A stretch of 64,000 nt of DNA from Bryobacterales bacterium (GCA_016721425.1 JADKID010000016.1:378294-442293), one strand, 5' to 3'; shown: positions 18,407 through 26,540, counted from the first letter of the stretch. Notes: a model not told the origin generated them from the sequence alone. Made by a program: numbers and translations.

Positions 18407-19162
18407 TTACGGCTTGGGGTAGCCAGGTCCGTAGCCCATTTGGCCGTCTCCTAGCTTGGTCTTGTATTTCAGGGTGCCATCGGGCTGGAAGGCGTACAAA
18501 TCCAACTCACCATCTGCCATCGAGCTGCCGCCCATGCCTTGCTGCTGGGTGGCCTGTGAAATGGTGAATCCAGTCATGTAGACCGTGTAGCTGCCGTCCG
18601 CATTCTGGCCGAATTCGGGAGTTGCCATGAGGTGGGAGTCCACATCGATCTGCGCGGCAATCTGAGCAGAGGAGCCGTCGGTTGTCACTACCATCAACTT
18701 CCCAGTGGACAGGTTGCTATTGCTTTGCGAGCCCATCATCCCGCCCTGGATGCCCTGGTGGTCAAAGGCGATTGAGCCCGACGTAAGGAAGAGCCGGCCG
18801 TCCGGAGCCAGCGCTGGTTTGGACATCATCACCCCAGGGATCTCCAGCGTCCACTTCGTGGATCCATCCTGGCTGTTCACGGCGACCATTTGGGACTTGT
18901 AGGTCGTCGGGTCCGGCGTCGTCGAGCCGCCAGTGGTCTGAGGGAGGCGACGCACGATGTAGAAGGTGCCATCCGCGCCCATTGTCATCATGCCCATCCC
19001 GTTCATCCCCAATGCCATACCAGTAACGCCAGGCATCATCATTGTTCCCGGCTGACTCGGTGTTCCTGGCATGCCTTGCGCAAAGATAAGCTGGACGGCG
19101 CACAAAGCTGGAAGTCCGATCTTCAACAGCCATCCCGCTCTGGTCAAATTCATAGTCGTCAT
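18407..19162 (-). CDS. Exported Met-rich propeller-like protein A
   Basis: 251 aa from the ATG at 19162, which has AAGGAG seven bases upstream; the frame continues to 19411 without a site. Signal peptide (residues 1-28), a Met/Gly/Pro-rich stretch (about 30-62), then repeated blades resembling PQQ-type beta-propeller repeats: DGTFYIVRRL, VAVNSQDGSTKWTLEIPG, DGRLFLTSG, YMTGFTIS, DLYAFQPDGTLKYK. Only a few blades are present, too few for a full propeller. Paralogue of the frameshifted gene at 19418-20162. Function unknown; the Met-rich part suggests copper contact. Confidence 0.65.
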   Translation of the reverse strand: MTTMNLTRAGWLLKIGLPALCAVQLIFAQGMPGTPSQPGTMMMPGVTGMALGMNGMGMMTMGADGTFYIVRRLPQTTGGSTTPDPTTYKSQMVAVNSQDGSTKWTLEIPGVMMSKPALAPDGRLFLTSGSIAFDHQGIQGGMMGSQSNSNLSTGKLMVVTTDGSSAQIAAQIDVDSHLMATPEFGQNADGSYTVYMTGFTISQATQQQGMGGSSMADGELDLYAFQPDGTLKYKTKLGDGQMGYGPGYPKP

Positions 19163-19345
19163 TCCGTTTCTCCTTAAAACAATACTTCTTGATCCACATA
19201 CGCTTGGATGCAAACCATCGGCTTCACGTGACAGCGCAATACATGCGCTACCTTGCGTGCCACGTCCCGTTGGCAAGTCTGCAAGGCTGCTAAGCAATCC
19301 AAACGGGTGCCGGGCCTGTCGTTCCTCCACGCGGCGGACGCGAAA

Positions 19346-19366
19346 GGCGGGGCTGGTCGCCCCGCC
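19346..19366 (-). terminator. Hairpin terminator after propeller-like gene B
   Basis: GGCGGGGC (19346-19353) pairs with GCCCCGCC (19359-19366) over a five-base loop, followed on the minus strand by TTTCG. It lies about 50 bp past the stop at 19418. Confidence 0.5.
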
Positions 19367-19417
19367 TTCTGTCAGTCTGGACGGATCAAAGCTGTATGGC
19401 CCCAGCAGCAACCCGGC

Positions 19418-20162
19418 TTACGGTTGGTTGATCTTGACGCTGAACTTGAGGCTGGCGGCCGAAGTGAATGCGTACAAGGTTTTCTGGCCGCTAGCGACTG
19501 TGTCCTTGTCATCCACTCCCATCTCGAAACCCGTCACATAGACCGAGTAGTCGGCGGATTCAGCAGAGACCTTCGGAGCGGAGAGAACGTCGGAGTCCAT
19601 TTCGATCGTGCTGCTGATGCTCGCCGAGGTGGAATTTGCCGTCACGACGATCAAGCGGGACTTGCGGGCGGTGGCGGTCGCGGTGCCAGGATTCATCATC
19701 CCACCGCCGGACTGGTTCTTGCCGTTCATGACAAAGTCCGAAGCGGTCATGAAGATCTTGCCGTCCTTCGCTAACACCGGCTCTGACACCATGGCGCCAG
19801 CGATTTCAAGCTTCCACGTTAGTCGCACCGTTCACTGCGCTGATCGCCACCAGTTCATACTTGGAGGCGCCGGTGGAAGGAGGCATCATTCCCTGGTTCG
19901 TGGTCGAGGCAGAAACGTGCCGTACGACGTAGACTGTTCCATCCGGTCCAATAGTGGGCCCGTCCATCATCTCGCGAGACCCCATTGCCCCGCTCATGCC
20001 CATTGTGCTGCCCATCCCACTCACCATGCCCTGACTGGAATTCATGCCGGTTGTGCCGGGGTTGCTTGAGTTGCCCGGCCCCATTCCACCGCCCATCTGC
20101 GCGAAGGTTAGCGTCGTGAACGCCGCCGTCAGCAACGCTGTACGAGAAAAGAGTCTGTTCAT
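19418..20162 (-). pseudogene. Exported Met-rich propeller-like protein B, frameshifted
   Basis: Paralogue of the 18407 gene. The ATG at 20162 has CAGGAG eight bases upstream. The first part (to about 19820) has a signal peptide, a Met/Gly-rich stretch (GMVSGMGSTMGMSGAMG) and the blade DGTVYVVRHV; it then reads VAISAVNGAT and goes out of frame. The second part (19418-19828) resumes with TWKLEIAG, matching TKWTLEIPG of the paralogue, and runs through DGKIFMTAS and VYVTGFEMG to the end. Removing one A near 19820 joins them into about 247 aa. True decay or sequencing error cannot be separated here. Confidence 0.7.
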
Positions 20163-20209
20163 CTTGATTGCTCCTGAGAATGATTTTCTATCGGTCACGA
20201 TCTCTATTG

Positions 20210-20225
20210 AGCAAACAATGGGCCA
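20210..20225 (-). promoter_or_regulatory. Sigma54 promoter of propeller-like gene B
   Basis: Minus strand TGGCCCATTGTTTGCT: -24 TGGCCC (5 of 6) and perfect -12 TTGCT, with GG and GC ten bases apart. The start would be about 38 bp upstream of the ATG at 20162. A GGGCAC-N6-GTGCCC dyad lies 72 bp upstream of the -24. Confidence 0.65.
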
Positions 20226-20287
20226 CGATGCTCTGGCTTGTTTTCAACCACTTGCGAAAGCTGCTGGGGGTACGTACCGAGCAAAGA

Positions 20288-20305
20288 GGGCACACCGACG
20301 TGCCC
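20288..20305. promoter_or_regulatory. Putative activator site, copy C (GGGCAC-N6-GTGCCC)
   Basis: Perfect arms GGGCAC and GTGCCC around ACCGAC. Same arms and spacing as the site at 15687, at the same distance from a sigma54 promoter. It also lies 46 bp before the divergent BNR gene. Confidence 0.6.
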
Positions 20306-20350
20306 CCACCGCGTCTACAATGAAAGCAACCTTCCGAAACTGGGTACAAC

Positions 20351-21394
20351 ATGACCGTTCTCCTTCTTCTCCTCGCGGCGCAGATTGCGCCACAGTCCGC
20401 CGACTTGCCGAATCGCCAGCCGCAACTGGCTACCGATGGAACCCATCTGGTACTGACCTACGGTGCGGGCAACGGAGTTTTCTTCGCGAAGTCCAACGAC
20501 GCCGGCAAGAGTTGGAGCGCGCCAGTGGTCGTCTCCTCGCAAGGCAAACTCTCGCTCGGCATGAGAAGAGGGCCGAGAATCGCGATGACGCCGGAGGCTA
20601 TTGTCATCTCCGCCGTGGTAGGGGCGAAGGGCGGCGGCGCTGACGGCGATTTGATCGCATGGCGCTCCGTGAATGGTGGAAAGACCTGGTCCTCCGGGAA
20701 GGCAATCAACGATGTGCCAGCAGCGGCGCGTGAGGGGCTGCACACCATGGCTTCGGGTGGTAAGGGCATATTGTTCGCCACATGGCTCGATCTGCGCGGG
20801 AAGGGTACCCGGTTGTATGGTTCGACATCAATTGACGGAGGTGCAACGTGGTCGTCGAACACCCTTGTGTACGAATCTCCATCTGGATCGGTCTGCGAGT
20901 GCTGTCATCCGACGACGGCCATTGACGCACGAGGCCGCATCTTCGTGATGTTTCGGAACTCGATTGACGGAAACCGCGATATGTACCTGGTCCGCTCCGA
21001 TGACGGCGGAAAGACCTTCGGCCCAGCAGCCAAGCTCGGCTCTGGTACTTGGAAGCTGAACGCGTGTCCGATGGATGGCGGAGGACTTCAAATTGGCGCC
21101 GACGGAGCGCCCCTAACGATCTGGCGGCGCGAGGGAGAAGTCTTCTTGTCGGCAGGTGCGCATCTGGAACAGCGGATCGGTGCTGGGCGGCATCCGATCC
21201 TCGCATCGACACCACGAGGACCTGCCTTGGCGTGGACTGAGGGCAAGCAATTGAAGGTGGTACCACCCGGGCAGAAGGATGCCCTCACGTTTGATAGCAA
21301 TGCCGCCTATCCGAGCATGGTGGCTCTTTCCAGTGGAGCCGTGGTGCTTGCATGGGAACAGACCGGCGCGATCGTCGTCAAAGCGCTGGACTGA
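20351..21394 (+). CDS. Exported BNR/sialidase-like beta-propeller with CECC motif
   Basis: 347 aa with a short signal peptide (residues 1-15) and four Asp-box (BNR) repeats: SNDAGKSW, SVNGGKTW, SIDGGATW, SDDGGKTF, spaced as in six-bladed sialidase-type propellers. Two cysteine clusters stand out: CECCHP near residue 180 and CPMDGGG near 237, unusual for true sialidases and more suited to metal binding or disulfides. The sialidase catalytic Arg triad was not recognised, so enzyme activity is doubtful. Transcribed away from the Met-rich propeller gene; it converges on and overlaps the ABC ATPase gene by 17 bp. Confidence 0.65.
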   Translation: MTVLLLLLAAQIAPQSADLPNRQPQLATDGTHLVLTYGAGNGVFFAKSNDAGKSWSAPVVVSSQGKLSLGMRRGPRIAMTPEAIVISAVVGAKGGGADGDLIAWRSVNGGKTWSSGKAINDVPAAAREGLHTMASGGKGILFATWLDLRGKGTRLYGSTSIDGGATWSSNTLVYESPSGSVCECCHPTTAIDARGRIFVMFRNSIDGNRDMYLVRSDDGGKTFGPAAKLGSGTWKLNACPMDGGGLQIGADGAPLTIWRREGEVFLSAGAHLEQRIGAGRHPILASTPRGPALAWTEGKQLKVVPPGQKDALTFDSNAAYPSMVALSSGAVVLAWEQTGAIVVKALD

Positions 21395-22118
21395 GGCGCG
21401 TCACAGTCCGAGCATCCTTCTTGTCGGACGTCGCCTCGAATTCGCCGTCTCGAATATGGAGCACGCGGTGAACGAGTGCGGCATTTGCGGGATTGTGAGA
21501 CACCATGAAGATGGTCTGTCCAAGCGAATTGAGATCGAGGAAGACCTTCATTATTTCGTCGCCTGTTTTGGTGTCTAGCGTCCCAGTTGGCTCGTCGGCC
21601 AGCAATAGCGGGGGATCATTCACCAGCGCCCTGGCGATGGCGAGCCGTCCTTGCTCGCCGCCGGAGAGCTGGCTTGGGAGACGCGAGGCCTTGTCGCCCA
21701 GGCCGACCTTTTCGAGCACATCGAGGGCCCGCCGCCGCTTTTCGATACCCGCGAGCTTAAGAGTCGCCAGCGGCAGCATCACGTTTTCAATTGCATTCAA
21801 ATACGGCATCAGATGATGCTGCTGAAACACGAATCCGAGATACTGCAAGCGGAAGTCCGCGCGGCGCTCATCGGAGAGTGCGTACACGTCTATGCCGTCG
21901 ATGACGAGCCGCCCTTCTGACGGATGGTTCATTGCCCCAAGGATCGTCAACAATGTGCTCTTGCCGGATCCAGATGGTCCCATCAAGCAGACGAACTCCC
22001 CTTCGGCGATCTCCACACTGACATCGCGAAGCACTTGCACCCCACCACTGGAATCCTGATCGCTGTAAGTCTTGCTGACGTTCTCGACAGCCACGAAAGC
22101 CAATGATTCTTCCCTCAC
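21378..22118 (-). CDS. ABC transporter ATP-binding protein (MacB/LolD type)
   Basis: 246 aa. Walker A GPSGSGKST (about 49-57), Q-loop FQQHH, signature LSGGEQGR (about 149), Walker B LLLADEPTG and H-loop SHNP. Closest in pattern to the ATPases that pair with FtsX/MacB-type permeases. Starts with GTG overlapping the permease stop (GTGA). It should energise the permease encoded just upstream. Last gene of a seven-gene operon. Confidence 0.88.
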   Translation of the reverse strand: MREESLAFVAVENVSKTYSDQDSSGGVQVLRDVSVEIAEGEFVCLMGPSGSGKSTLLTILGAMNHPSEGRLVIDGIDVYALSDERRADFRLQYLGFVFQQHHLMPYLNAIENVMLPLATLKLAGIEKRRRALDVLEKVGLGDKASRLPSQLSGGEQGRLAIARALVNDPPLLLADEPTGTLDTKTGDEIMKVFLDLNSLGQTIFMVSHNPANAALVHRVLHIRDGEFEATSDKKDARTVTRLSPAL

Positions 22119-23350
22119 ACGTACCTCACTGCTTCAGAAGGATCGAGGCGAGAAGCGCGCATCACGGGGTAGATACTGCTGATGATGCCGGTGAGCATCG
22201 CCACTGCGATCGCAAACGCCGCTAGAGAGACGCGCAATTCGATTTGCGCTCCAGCCTCGGTGAAATAGGGCAAGGCCAACCGACTGGCCACCAGACCGCC
22301 GAACCACCCCGCCACGCCTCCAACGGCACTGATGATCACTACCTCGATCATGAGGCCCTTGATGATGTGGGTCCGGCGGAAACCGATCGCGCGAAGCACG
22401 CCGATCTCTTTGGTTCGCTCAACGACCGCGCTCATCATTGTCGTGAAGATCATCAACGCGCCGATTGCGAGGACCACCACCGAGACGACCATGGAAAATT
22501 GAGTCAGACGGTCCACCGCTTCAGTACGCGCCCGCACCGACTGTTGAATTGCCGAAACGTTCGCGTGCGGAAGTTCCTTTCGGATCTGGGCAACCATATC
22601 CTCGACCGGGCAGTCTTTGCAGAGCGCGCTCACCTCGATAACGCTCAGCTGACCAGGCCGGCCTAGCAGATCCTGGACTTGGCCAAGTTGCGCGAATACC
22701 ATGCGATCCTCTGGACCGCCGGTTTGACCGATGACGCCGGCAATTCGGTGCTCGCGGCCCCCGACGGTCACCCGTTCCCTCGTGACGCGGAACACATCGG
22801 GTGCGGCGGAATGGTGGGCCGTGCCTTGATCCGCTGCGCCGGAGGTCCCCGGCAGTGCCTCGATTGCGGAAACAGCCCTCGCTATGTCGTATCCCAGAAG
22901 GACTTCAGTGGCCGATTCGGGCGCCCGGCCGTTAAGCCGCCACCATTTTTTGAGACGCAGTTCGCTGGCGAAGTCGACACCTGCGATGAGCGTTTTCCGA
23001 CCAGCCACCTCGACTGTGCCTAGCAGTTTCGGTGCCACCACGCTCAACCGTTTGCGATAGGGAATTCGTAATATGCCCGCGGCATCTTCGTTCGAGAGCT
23101 GGTGCTGGTCGAAGGATACACCTGAAACTGAGATCCCGCCGTAGTCCAGAGCAAGGCTGTCGGAATGGGGCGTCACGACGATGTTGGCCCCGAAGCGGTC
23201 CAACTGCGAGCCGATCTCTTCCCGAAGGGAACCACTGAGACTCAGCAACGCAACTGCCGTCCCGATGCCGATGCTGATCCCAGACGCCAGGAACAGGGCC
23301 TTCCCCTTCCGGCGCCGAAGGTTCGCAAAAGCGATAGTGCTAATCCGCAT
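22115..23350 (-). CDS. FtsX/MacB-type ABC permease
   Basis: 411 aa. One N-terminal membrane helix (about 17-38), a large periplasmic domain (40-280, with a CKDC pair near 225), then three C-terminal helices (about 285-305, 333-355, 372-395) with the FtsX pattern VERTKEIGVLRAIGFRR. This is the mechanotransmission-type fold, moving or pulling on periplasmic substrates rather than importing them. It lies 21 bp after the DUF2318 gene; such trios of DUF2318, FtsX permease and ATPase probably act together on a metal or lipid-linked substrate. Confidence 0.85.
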   Translation of the reverse strand: MRISTIAFANLRRRKGKALFLASGISIGIGTAVALLSLSGSLREEIGSQLDRFGANIVVTPHSDSLALDYGGISVSGVSFDQHQLSNEDAAGILRIPYRKRLSVVAPKLLGTVEVAGRKTLIAGVDFASELRLKKWWRLNGRAPESATEVLLGYDIARAVSAIEALPGTSGAADQGTAHHSAAPDVFRVTRERVTVGGREHRIAGVIGQTGGPEDRMVFAQLGQVQDLLGRPGQLSVIEVSALCKDCPVEDMVAQIRKELPHANVSAIQQSVRARTEAVDRLTQFSMVVSVVVLAIGALMIFTTMMSAVVERTKEIGVLRAIGFRRTHIIKGLMIEVVIISAVGGVAGWFGGLVASRLALPYFTEAGAQIELRVSLAAFAIAVAMLTGIISSIYPVMRASRLDPSEAVRYV

Positions 23351-23371
23351 GGTTAGTTGTCAGCCGGTTCT

Positions 23372-23920
23372 CTAGAAGTAAGACTTCCCGGTCTCAAGAT
23401 CGCTGGCGGCGATAACGAGGTGGCCATCGACGACCTTGCGCGTCAAGGGCACCGGATTGCATCCGCCAGTCACATCGTTGATCTTTGCCGAGTGGAAATG
23501 CCTCCCGCACTTGCGACATACCATGTCATCTCCATCCTGGACGTAGCCCTTCTTCGCCTCCCAGCAGACATCGCAGGCGTCCAGTGCCGCCCGATAGACG
23601 CCGTCTGAGCTCTTAATTGCGAAGAACCGTATGTTCCTGTTGTCCGCTGTCTTGTAGTCGAAGAACTTCGCCTTGCCTCCGTCGAGTTCGGCAATCGGGA
23701 TCTTCACCGCCGACGGTCCGGGTACGGCACTAATCGGCTTGGCTTGGCTGGCCTGCCCGTTGAGATTGCCGGCCGCGAAGTATCCTCCGACGCCCAGGAC
23801 GGCAATGAGCAGACCCAGGACGAGCTTTTTTCGACTCGAGCTCTTACGTCCCGAGCCTGTGAACTCAGTGCGCTTTTGTTGGCGCGCCGAGTTCGGAGTT
23901 TCTTGATTGTGTTTGGACAT
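23372..23920 (-). CDS. DUF2318 membrane-anchored Fe-S/metal-binding protein
   Basis: 182 aa: charged N-terminus, membrane helix at about 32-50, then an exported DUF2318 domain with cysteine pairs CDVC and CRKC, the motif GRHFHSAKIND, a lone cysteine in GGCNPVPL and a closing DLETGK. The family is predicted to bind an Fe-S centre or metal. Paralogue of 17227-17748. Sits between a DUF5666 gene and the FtsX permease (21 bp gaps both sides), so it is likely a partner of that transporter. Confidence 0.8.
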   Translation of the reverse strand: MSKHNQETPNSARQQKRTEFTGSGRKSSSRKKLVLGLLIAVLGVGGYFAAGNLNGQASQAKPISAVPGPSAVKIPIAELDGGKAKFFDYKTADNRNIRFFAIKSSDGVYRAALDACDVCWEAKKGYVQDGDDMVCRKCGRHFHSAKINDVTGGCNPVPLTRKVVDGHLVIAASDLETGKSYF

Positions 23921-23941
23921 TGTCTTCCTTCGGGCTCACAA

Positions 23942-24307
23942 CTAATGAGAGTGACCGCCGGACCCTGATGGCATCTGCATCGGCATGGCGGAGGCGGGAG
24001 CTGGGAGTTGGATTTCTCGTGCGATGATTTCCCCAGAGGGCTGCGCCGCGCCCAGGACCGTCACCTTGACCCCTCGCTTCAGAGCCGCCGGCGGCATCTG
24101 GGCGCCATCCATCACGATGCTTGGCTTTTGCGTCAGAATGACCGTGATCGTCGCCTTCTTTGTCTTGATCTGTAGACTGTCCTCGCCCACCGAGATGATC
24201 TCTCCCTTGGTCTTTTCTTCCTTCGGCTTCCCAGAGGCTGCAGCGAAGGCTGCCCCAGCGATCAGCGCGGCGATCAGGGACAAAACCGCGAAACATCTAC
24301 GTTGCAT
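23942..24307 (-). CDS. Exported DUF5666-like protein with His tail, copy 1
   Basis: 121 aa from the ATG at 24307, with AAGGAG seven bases upstream (the frame runs back to 24685 without a site). Signal peptide (residues 1-25), then one OB-like DUF5666 unit: GEIISVGEDSLQIKT, ILTQKPSIVM, LKRGVKVTVLG, and a Met-rich tail ending SGGHSH. Same length and tail style as the gene at 25681, so the two flank the thioredoxin-like pair as paralogues. Function unknown; the His/Met end suggests metal contact. Confidence 0.7.
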   Translation of the reverse strand: MQRRCFAVLSLIAALIAGAAFAAASGKPKEEKTKGEIISVGEDSLQIKTKKATITVILTQKPSIVMDGAQMPPAALKRGVKVTVLGAAQPSGEIIAREIQLPAPASAMPMQMPSGSGGHSH

Positions 24308-24324
24308 TCTGACTCTCCTTCTGC

Positions 24325-25047
24325 TCAGTGACTCTGAGGCGGGTTCCCGAGTAACGCGTCGAGTACTCGCTGGATTTTGTCGATGTTGATCGTCTCGACG
24401 AACTCTTGGCCGGCAATGACAACAGTAGGCGTCCGACGAAGGCCAGCCGCGACGCCATCCTGAAACTCCTTGTCCACCGGGCGCGCGTACGTCGGATCGG
24501 TCAGGGAGGCGAGGGCCCTCTCCGCATCGAGGCGGTTGTCGCGGCTGAAGGCGATGAGCGCGCTGCGGAATCCCATCGCACTGGTCGCGCCGATTCGCCC
24601 CAGCACTTGCCGCCGAAACTGTACCGCGATCTTGGAGTCCAGTGTCTGGAAGTACCGCGACGCGATCGCGGCATCTTTCGCCCACGAATGCTTGGGCAGG
24701 GGGAAGTCGCGGTGTTCAAAGGCAACCGTGTCCCCGTACTTCGGCAAGAGGATCTCGTCCAGGGCCTTCCGGAACTCGGCACAATCCGGGCATTGGAGAT
24801 CTTCGTAGATAATCACGCTGACCCGGCTAGTGGGGTTCCCTTCGACCAGTCGTTGCATTGCGGTGCTGGGCGAGATGGCGCTGAGCGTGCCACTGGGGGC
24901 ACTGGGACGTAACGGTTCCAGCACGCAACAATCGTCCTTTGGCGAAGGCTTGGGCTTGGGTGTTGGCTGGCCGGAATGCTGCGCGTAACCGACGCCGAGC
25001 CACAAGATAACAGTCAAACGTGGCATGAGGAGGAGGCGCAGTGTCAT
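24325..25047 (-). CDS. DsbA-like thioredoxin-fold oxidoreductase
   Basis: 240 aa, start ATG at 25047 coupled to the preceding stop (ATGA). Signal peptide (about 1-22), a proline-rich linker with a CC pair, then a DsbA/Thioredoxin_4 domain: VIIYEDLQCPDCAEF holds the active CPDC, followed by an inserted helical part and the cis-Pro motif RTPTVVI. Acts in the periplasm on disulfides or on Cys-ligated metal sites. Paired with the CPHC protein encoded just upstream. Confidence 0.82.
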   Translation of the reverse strand: MTLRLLLMPRLTVILWLGVGYAQHSGQPTPKPKPSPKDDCCVLEPLRPSAPSGTLSAISPSTAMQRLVEGNPTSRVSVIIYEDLQCPDCAEFRKALDEILLPKYGDTVAFEHRDFPLPKHSWAKDAAIASRYFQTLDSKIAVQFRRQVLGRIGATSAMGFRSALIAFSRDNRLDAERALASLTDPTYARPVDKEFQDGVAAGLRRTPTVVIAGQEFVETINIDKIQRVLDALLGNPPQSH

Positions 25048-25655
25048 CTCGATTCCGTGGGCGTGGCAGGACGCAACGTACTCACCGAAGTTGGAGCGGG
25101 ACTCTTCCTGGTTGGTGTGACGCCGTCAGTTGGCCGCGATCCCGGCTCCCTGAGGAGTTCCAGGATCTTGAGTCTGAAGTTTGCTTCTTCGTTCTGGAAG
25201 AATGCAGCATCGCCTTCGAACTGAGCGCGAATACGGCCGCGCCTGTCGATGAACACCATGATCGGCACTGAGTGCCGTATTATCGGCGACAACTGAGCAA
25301 ACTCGTAGACCCGTTCTCTTTGGATTGCCACAACCGGATGAGTCACTTGATGCGTCGCCACGAATGCCGGCGCCGCACTCGGCGCTTCGTCGTTGAACGG
25401 CAGCGAGATGGCCTGGAAGCCTCTAGAGCCGTATTCCTTCTGCAGCCGGCTCATCAGCTTCGCCGTGTTCTGGCAGTGGGGACAGGTCGTCAACATGAAC
25501 TCGAGAACGACTACCTTGCCGCGCAGTAGACTAAGGCGGATCTGCCTACCGCTGGTATCGGTGAGAAGTAGTTCCGGAGCCACACGGGCCACGTCGGCAC
25601 CGCGCATCAGCGTTGCGGCGAATGGTGCCGCCAAAATAAACTGTTTTCTGGTCAT
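25044..25655 (-). CDS. TlpA/ResA-like or Sco-like thioredoxin protein
   Basis: 203 aa from the ATG at 25655 (GGGAAG five bases upstream; a GTG one codon before is in frame). Leader at 1-20, then a peroxiredoxin/TlpA domain: RGKVVVLEFMLTTCPHCQ carries the active CPHC, then SLPFNDEAP, and cis-Pro VPIMVFIDRRGRI. The C-terminal 30 residues are low-complexity Thr/Pro/Arg. TlpA-type proteins reduce disulfides or help load copper into cuproenzymes. Fits the copper/thiol theme of the operon. Confidence 0.8.
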   Translation of the reverse strand: MTRKQFILAAPFAATLMRGADVARVAPELLLTDTSGRQIRLSLLRGKVVVLEFMLTTCPHCQNTAKLMSRLQKEYGSRGFQAISLPFNDEAPSAAPAFVATHQVTHPVVAIQRERVYEFAQLSPIIRHSVPIMVFIDRRGRIRAQFEGDAAFFQNEEANFRLKILELLREPGSRPTDGVTPTRKSPAPTSVSTLRPATPTESR

Positions 25656-25680
25656 CACTCTTCCCTCTTAGTGCCTGCGG

Positions 25681-26046
25681 TCAGTGTTTGTGTCCGCCGC
25701 TCGTCGGCGCATCACCGAATGGAGCGCTCTGTGCGCGGTCACCAATTCGGACCTCACGCGCTTCAATCTGCCCAGACCTGAGCCGTACACCCTGGACGAG
25801 AATTCGATCGCCCCGCTTCAACACGGACACATCAATGTCCGATCCACCCTGCAGGATTCGAGTCCTCTCTGTTAACAGCAGCGCCTCGGGACGTTGGCCC
25901 ACGCTGATCTCGATTCTGTCTGGTTTCAGTGCCGTCACTGCGCCGTCGACACGTACCTGCCCTCTGCTGCGTGGTTCGCAAGCTCTCGTTGACGGATAGG
26001 TCGCGAGGACCGTGGCGGCGAAAAAGAGAATAATCCTGCAATTCAA
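25681..26046 (-). CDS. Exported DUF5666-like protein with His tail, copy 2
   Basis: 121 aa if started at the TTG at 26046, which has GGGAG seven bases upstream and begins a signal peptide (NCRIILFFAATVLA); the ATG at 26223 would add an unlikely basic, Cys-rich leader. One DUF5666-like unit (GQVRVDGAVTALKPDRIEIS, LKRGDRILVQGVRL) and a tail ending SGGHKH. Length equals copy 1 exactly. First gene of the seven-gene operon; its leader contains three CCTCC-loop hairpins. Confidence 0.6.
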   Translation of the reverse strand: MNCRIILFFAATVLATYPSTRACEPRSRGQVRVDGAVTALKPDRIEISVGQRPEALLLTERTRILQGGSDIDVSVLKRGDRILVQGVRLRSGQIEAREVRIGDRAQSAPFGDAPTSGGHKH

Positions 26047-26089
26047 GTGCGTGCTCCCAAGCGAGTTCGGTACTCCTACTTTCGAAAAC

Positions 26090-26232
26090 CCAGGTGGCCG
26101 GCTCCGGAGGGTACCGGCCACCTGGCAAGCTCTGGCTACCCGGAGGAAGGGAGCCAGAGCCGGGCAAGACTCATCGCACCGGAGGAGTGGTGCCCGATGT
26201 ATCCGCCTTGCCTCACTGCGCACGCAAGTGAG
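26090..26232 (-). ncRNA. Leader with consecutive CCUCC-loop hairpins
   Basis: Three strong hairpins in a row: arms of 12 bp (26090-26101 with 26114-26125, perfect), 9+3 bp (26129-26141 with 26149-26160, one bulge) and 5 bp (26176-26180 with 26189-26193). Every loop contains GGAGG on the plus strand, hence CCTCC (anti-Shine-Dalgarno) on the minus strand. A fourth stem (26212-26217 with 26227-26232) lies further up. The array sits in the likely 5' leader of the minus-strand operon starting at 26046. Read on the plus strand, GGA-in-loop hairpins are what CsrA/RsmA-binding RNAs show. Which strand is used is not known. Confidence 0.5.
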
Positions 26233-26234
26233 TT

Positions 26235-26250
26235 TGCACGTCGTCTTCCA
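26235..26250 (-). promoter_or_regulatory. Possible sigma54 promoter of the seven-gene operon
   Basis: Minus strand TGGAAGACGACGTGCA: GG and GC ten bases apart, -12 GTGCA (4 of 5), but the -24 box is poor. Weak on its own; listed because it would place the hairpin array inside the leader. The remaining 26251-26540 holds no recognisable gene. Confidence 0.25.
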
Positions 26251-26540
26251 GATCGGCGGGACTCTCGGCGACTGATCGAGTCACGCTGTTACCTGCCTAT
26301 GCTTGAAGGAGTTACAGGAATCGTGTCCGGCTTGGACCAGGGGGCGACAGGTAGATCAAGGCTCAGGCTCGGATTCAATGTCCCTGAGAGAACAGCGATT
26401 GTGCATTTTTGGGCAGTAATCTCTGAATCAAGGATAGAAGAGTCAAGGTTGCAGAGGCCGGTCAGAGGCCGAGAACACGTCGGCGAATAGTAGGCGGGGG
26501 CGCCAAGGCTCACCTTGATATTCGCTTTGGCTCGCGCTCG

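Noticed and set aside
19245..19262. TGGCACG-type sigma54 element upstream of the 18407-19162 gene
   Set aside because: The -24 box is perfect but GG and GC are 11 bases apart instead of 10.
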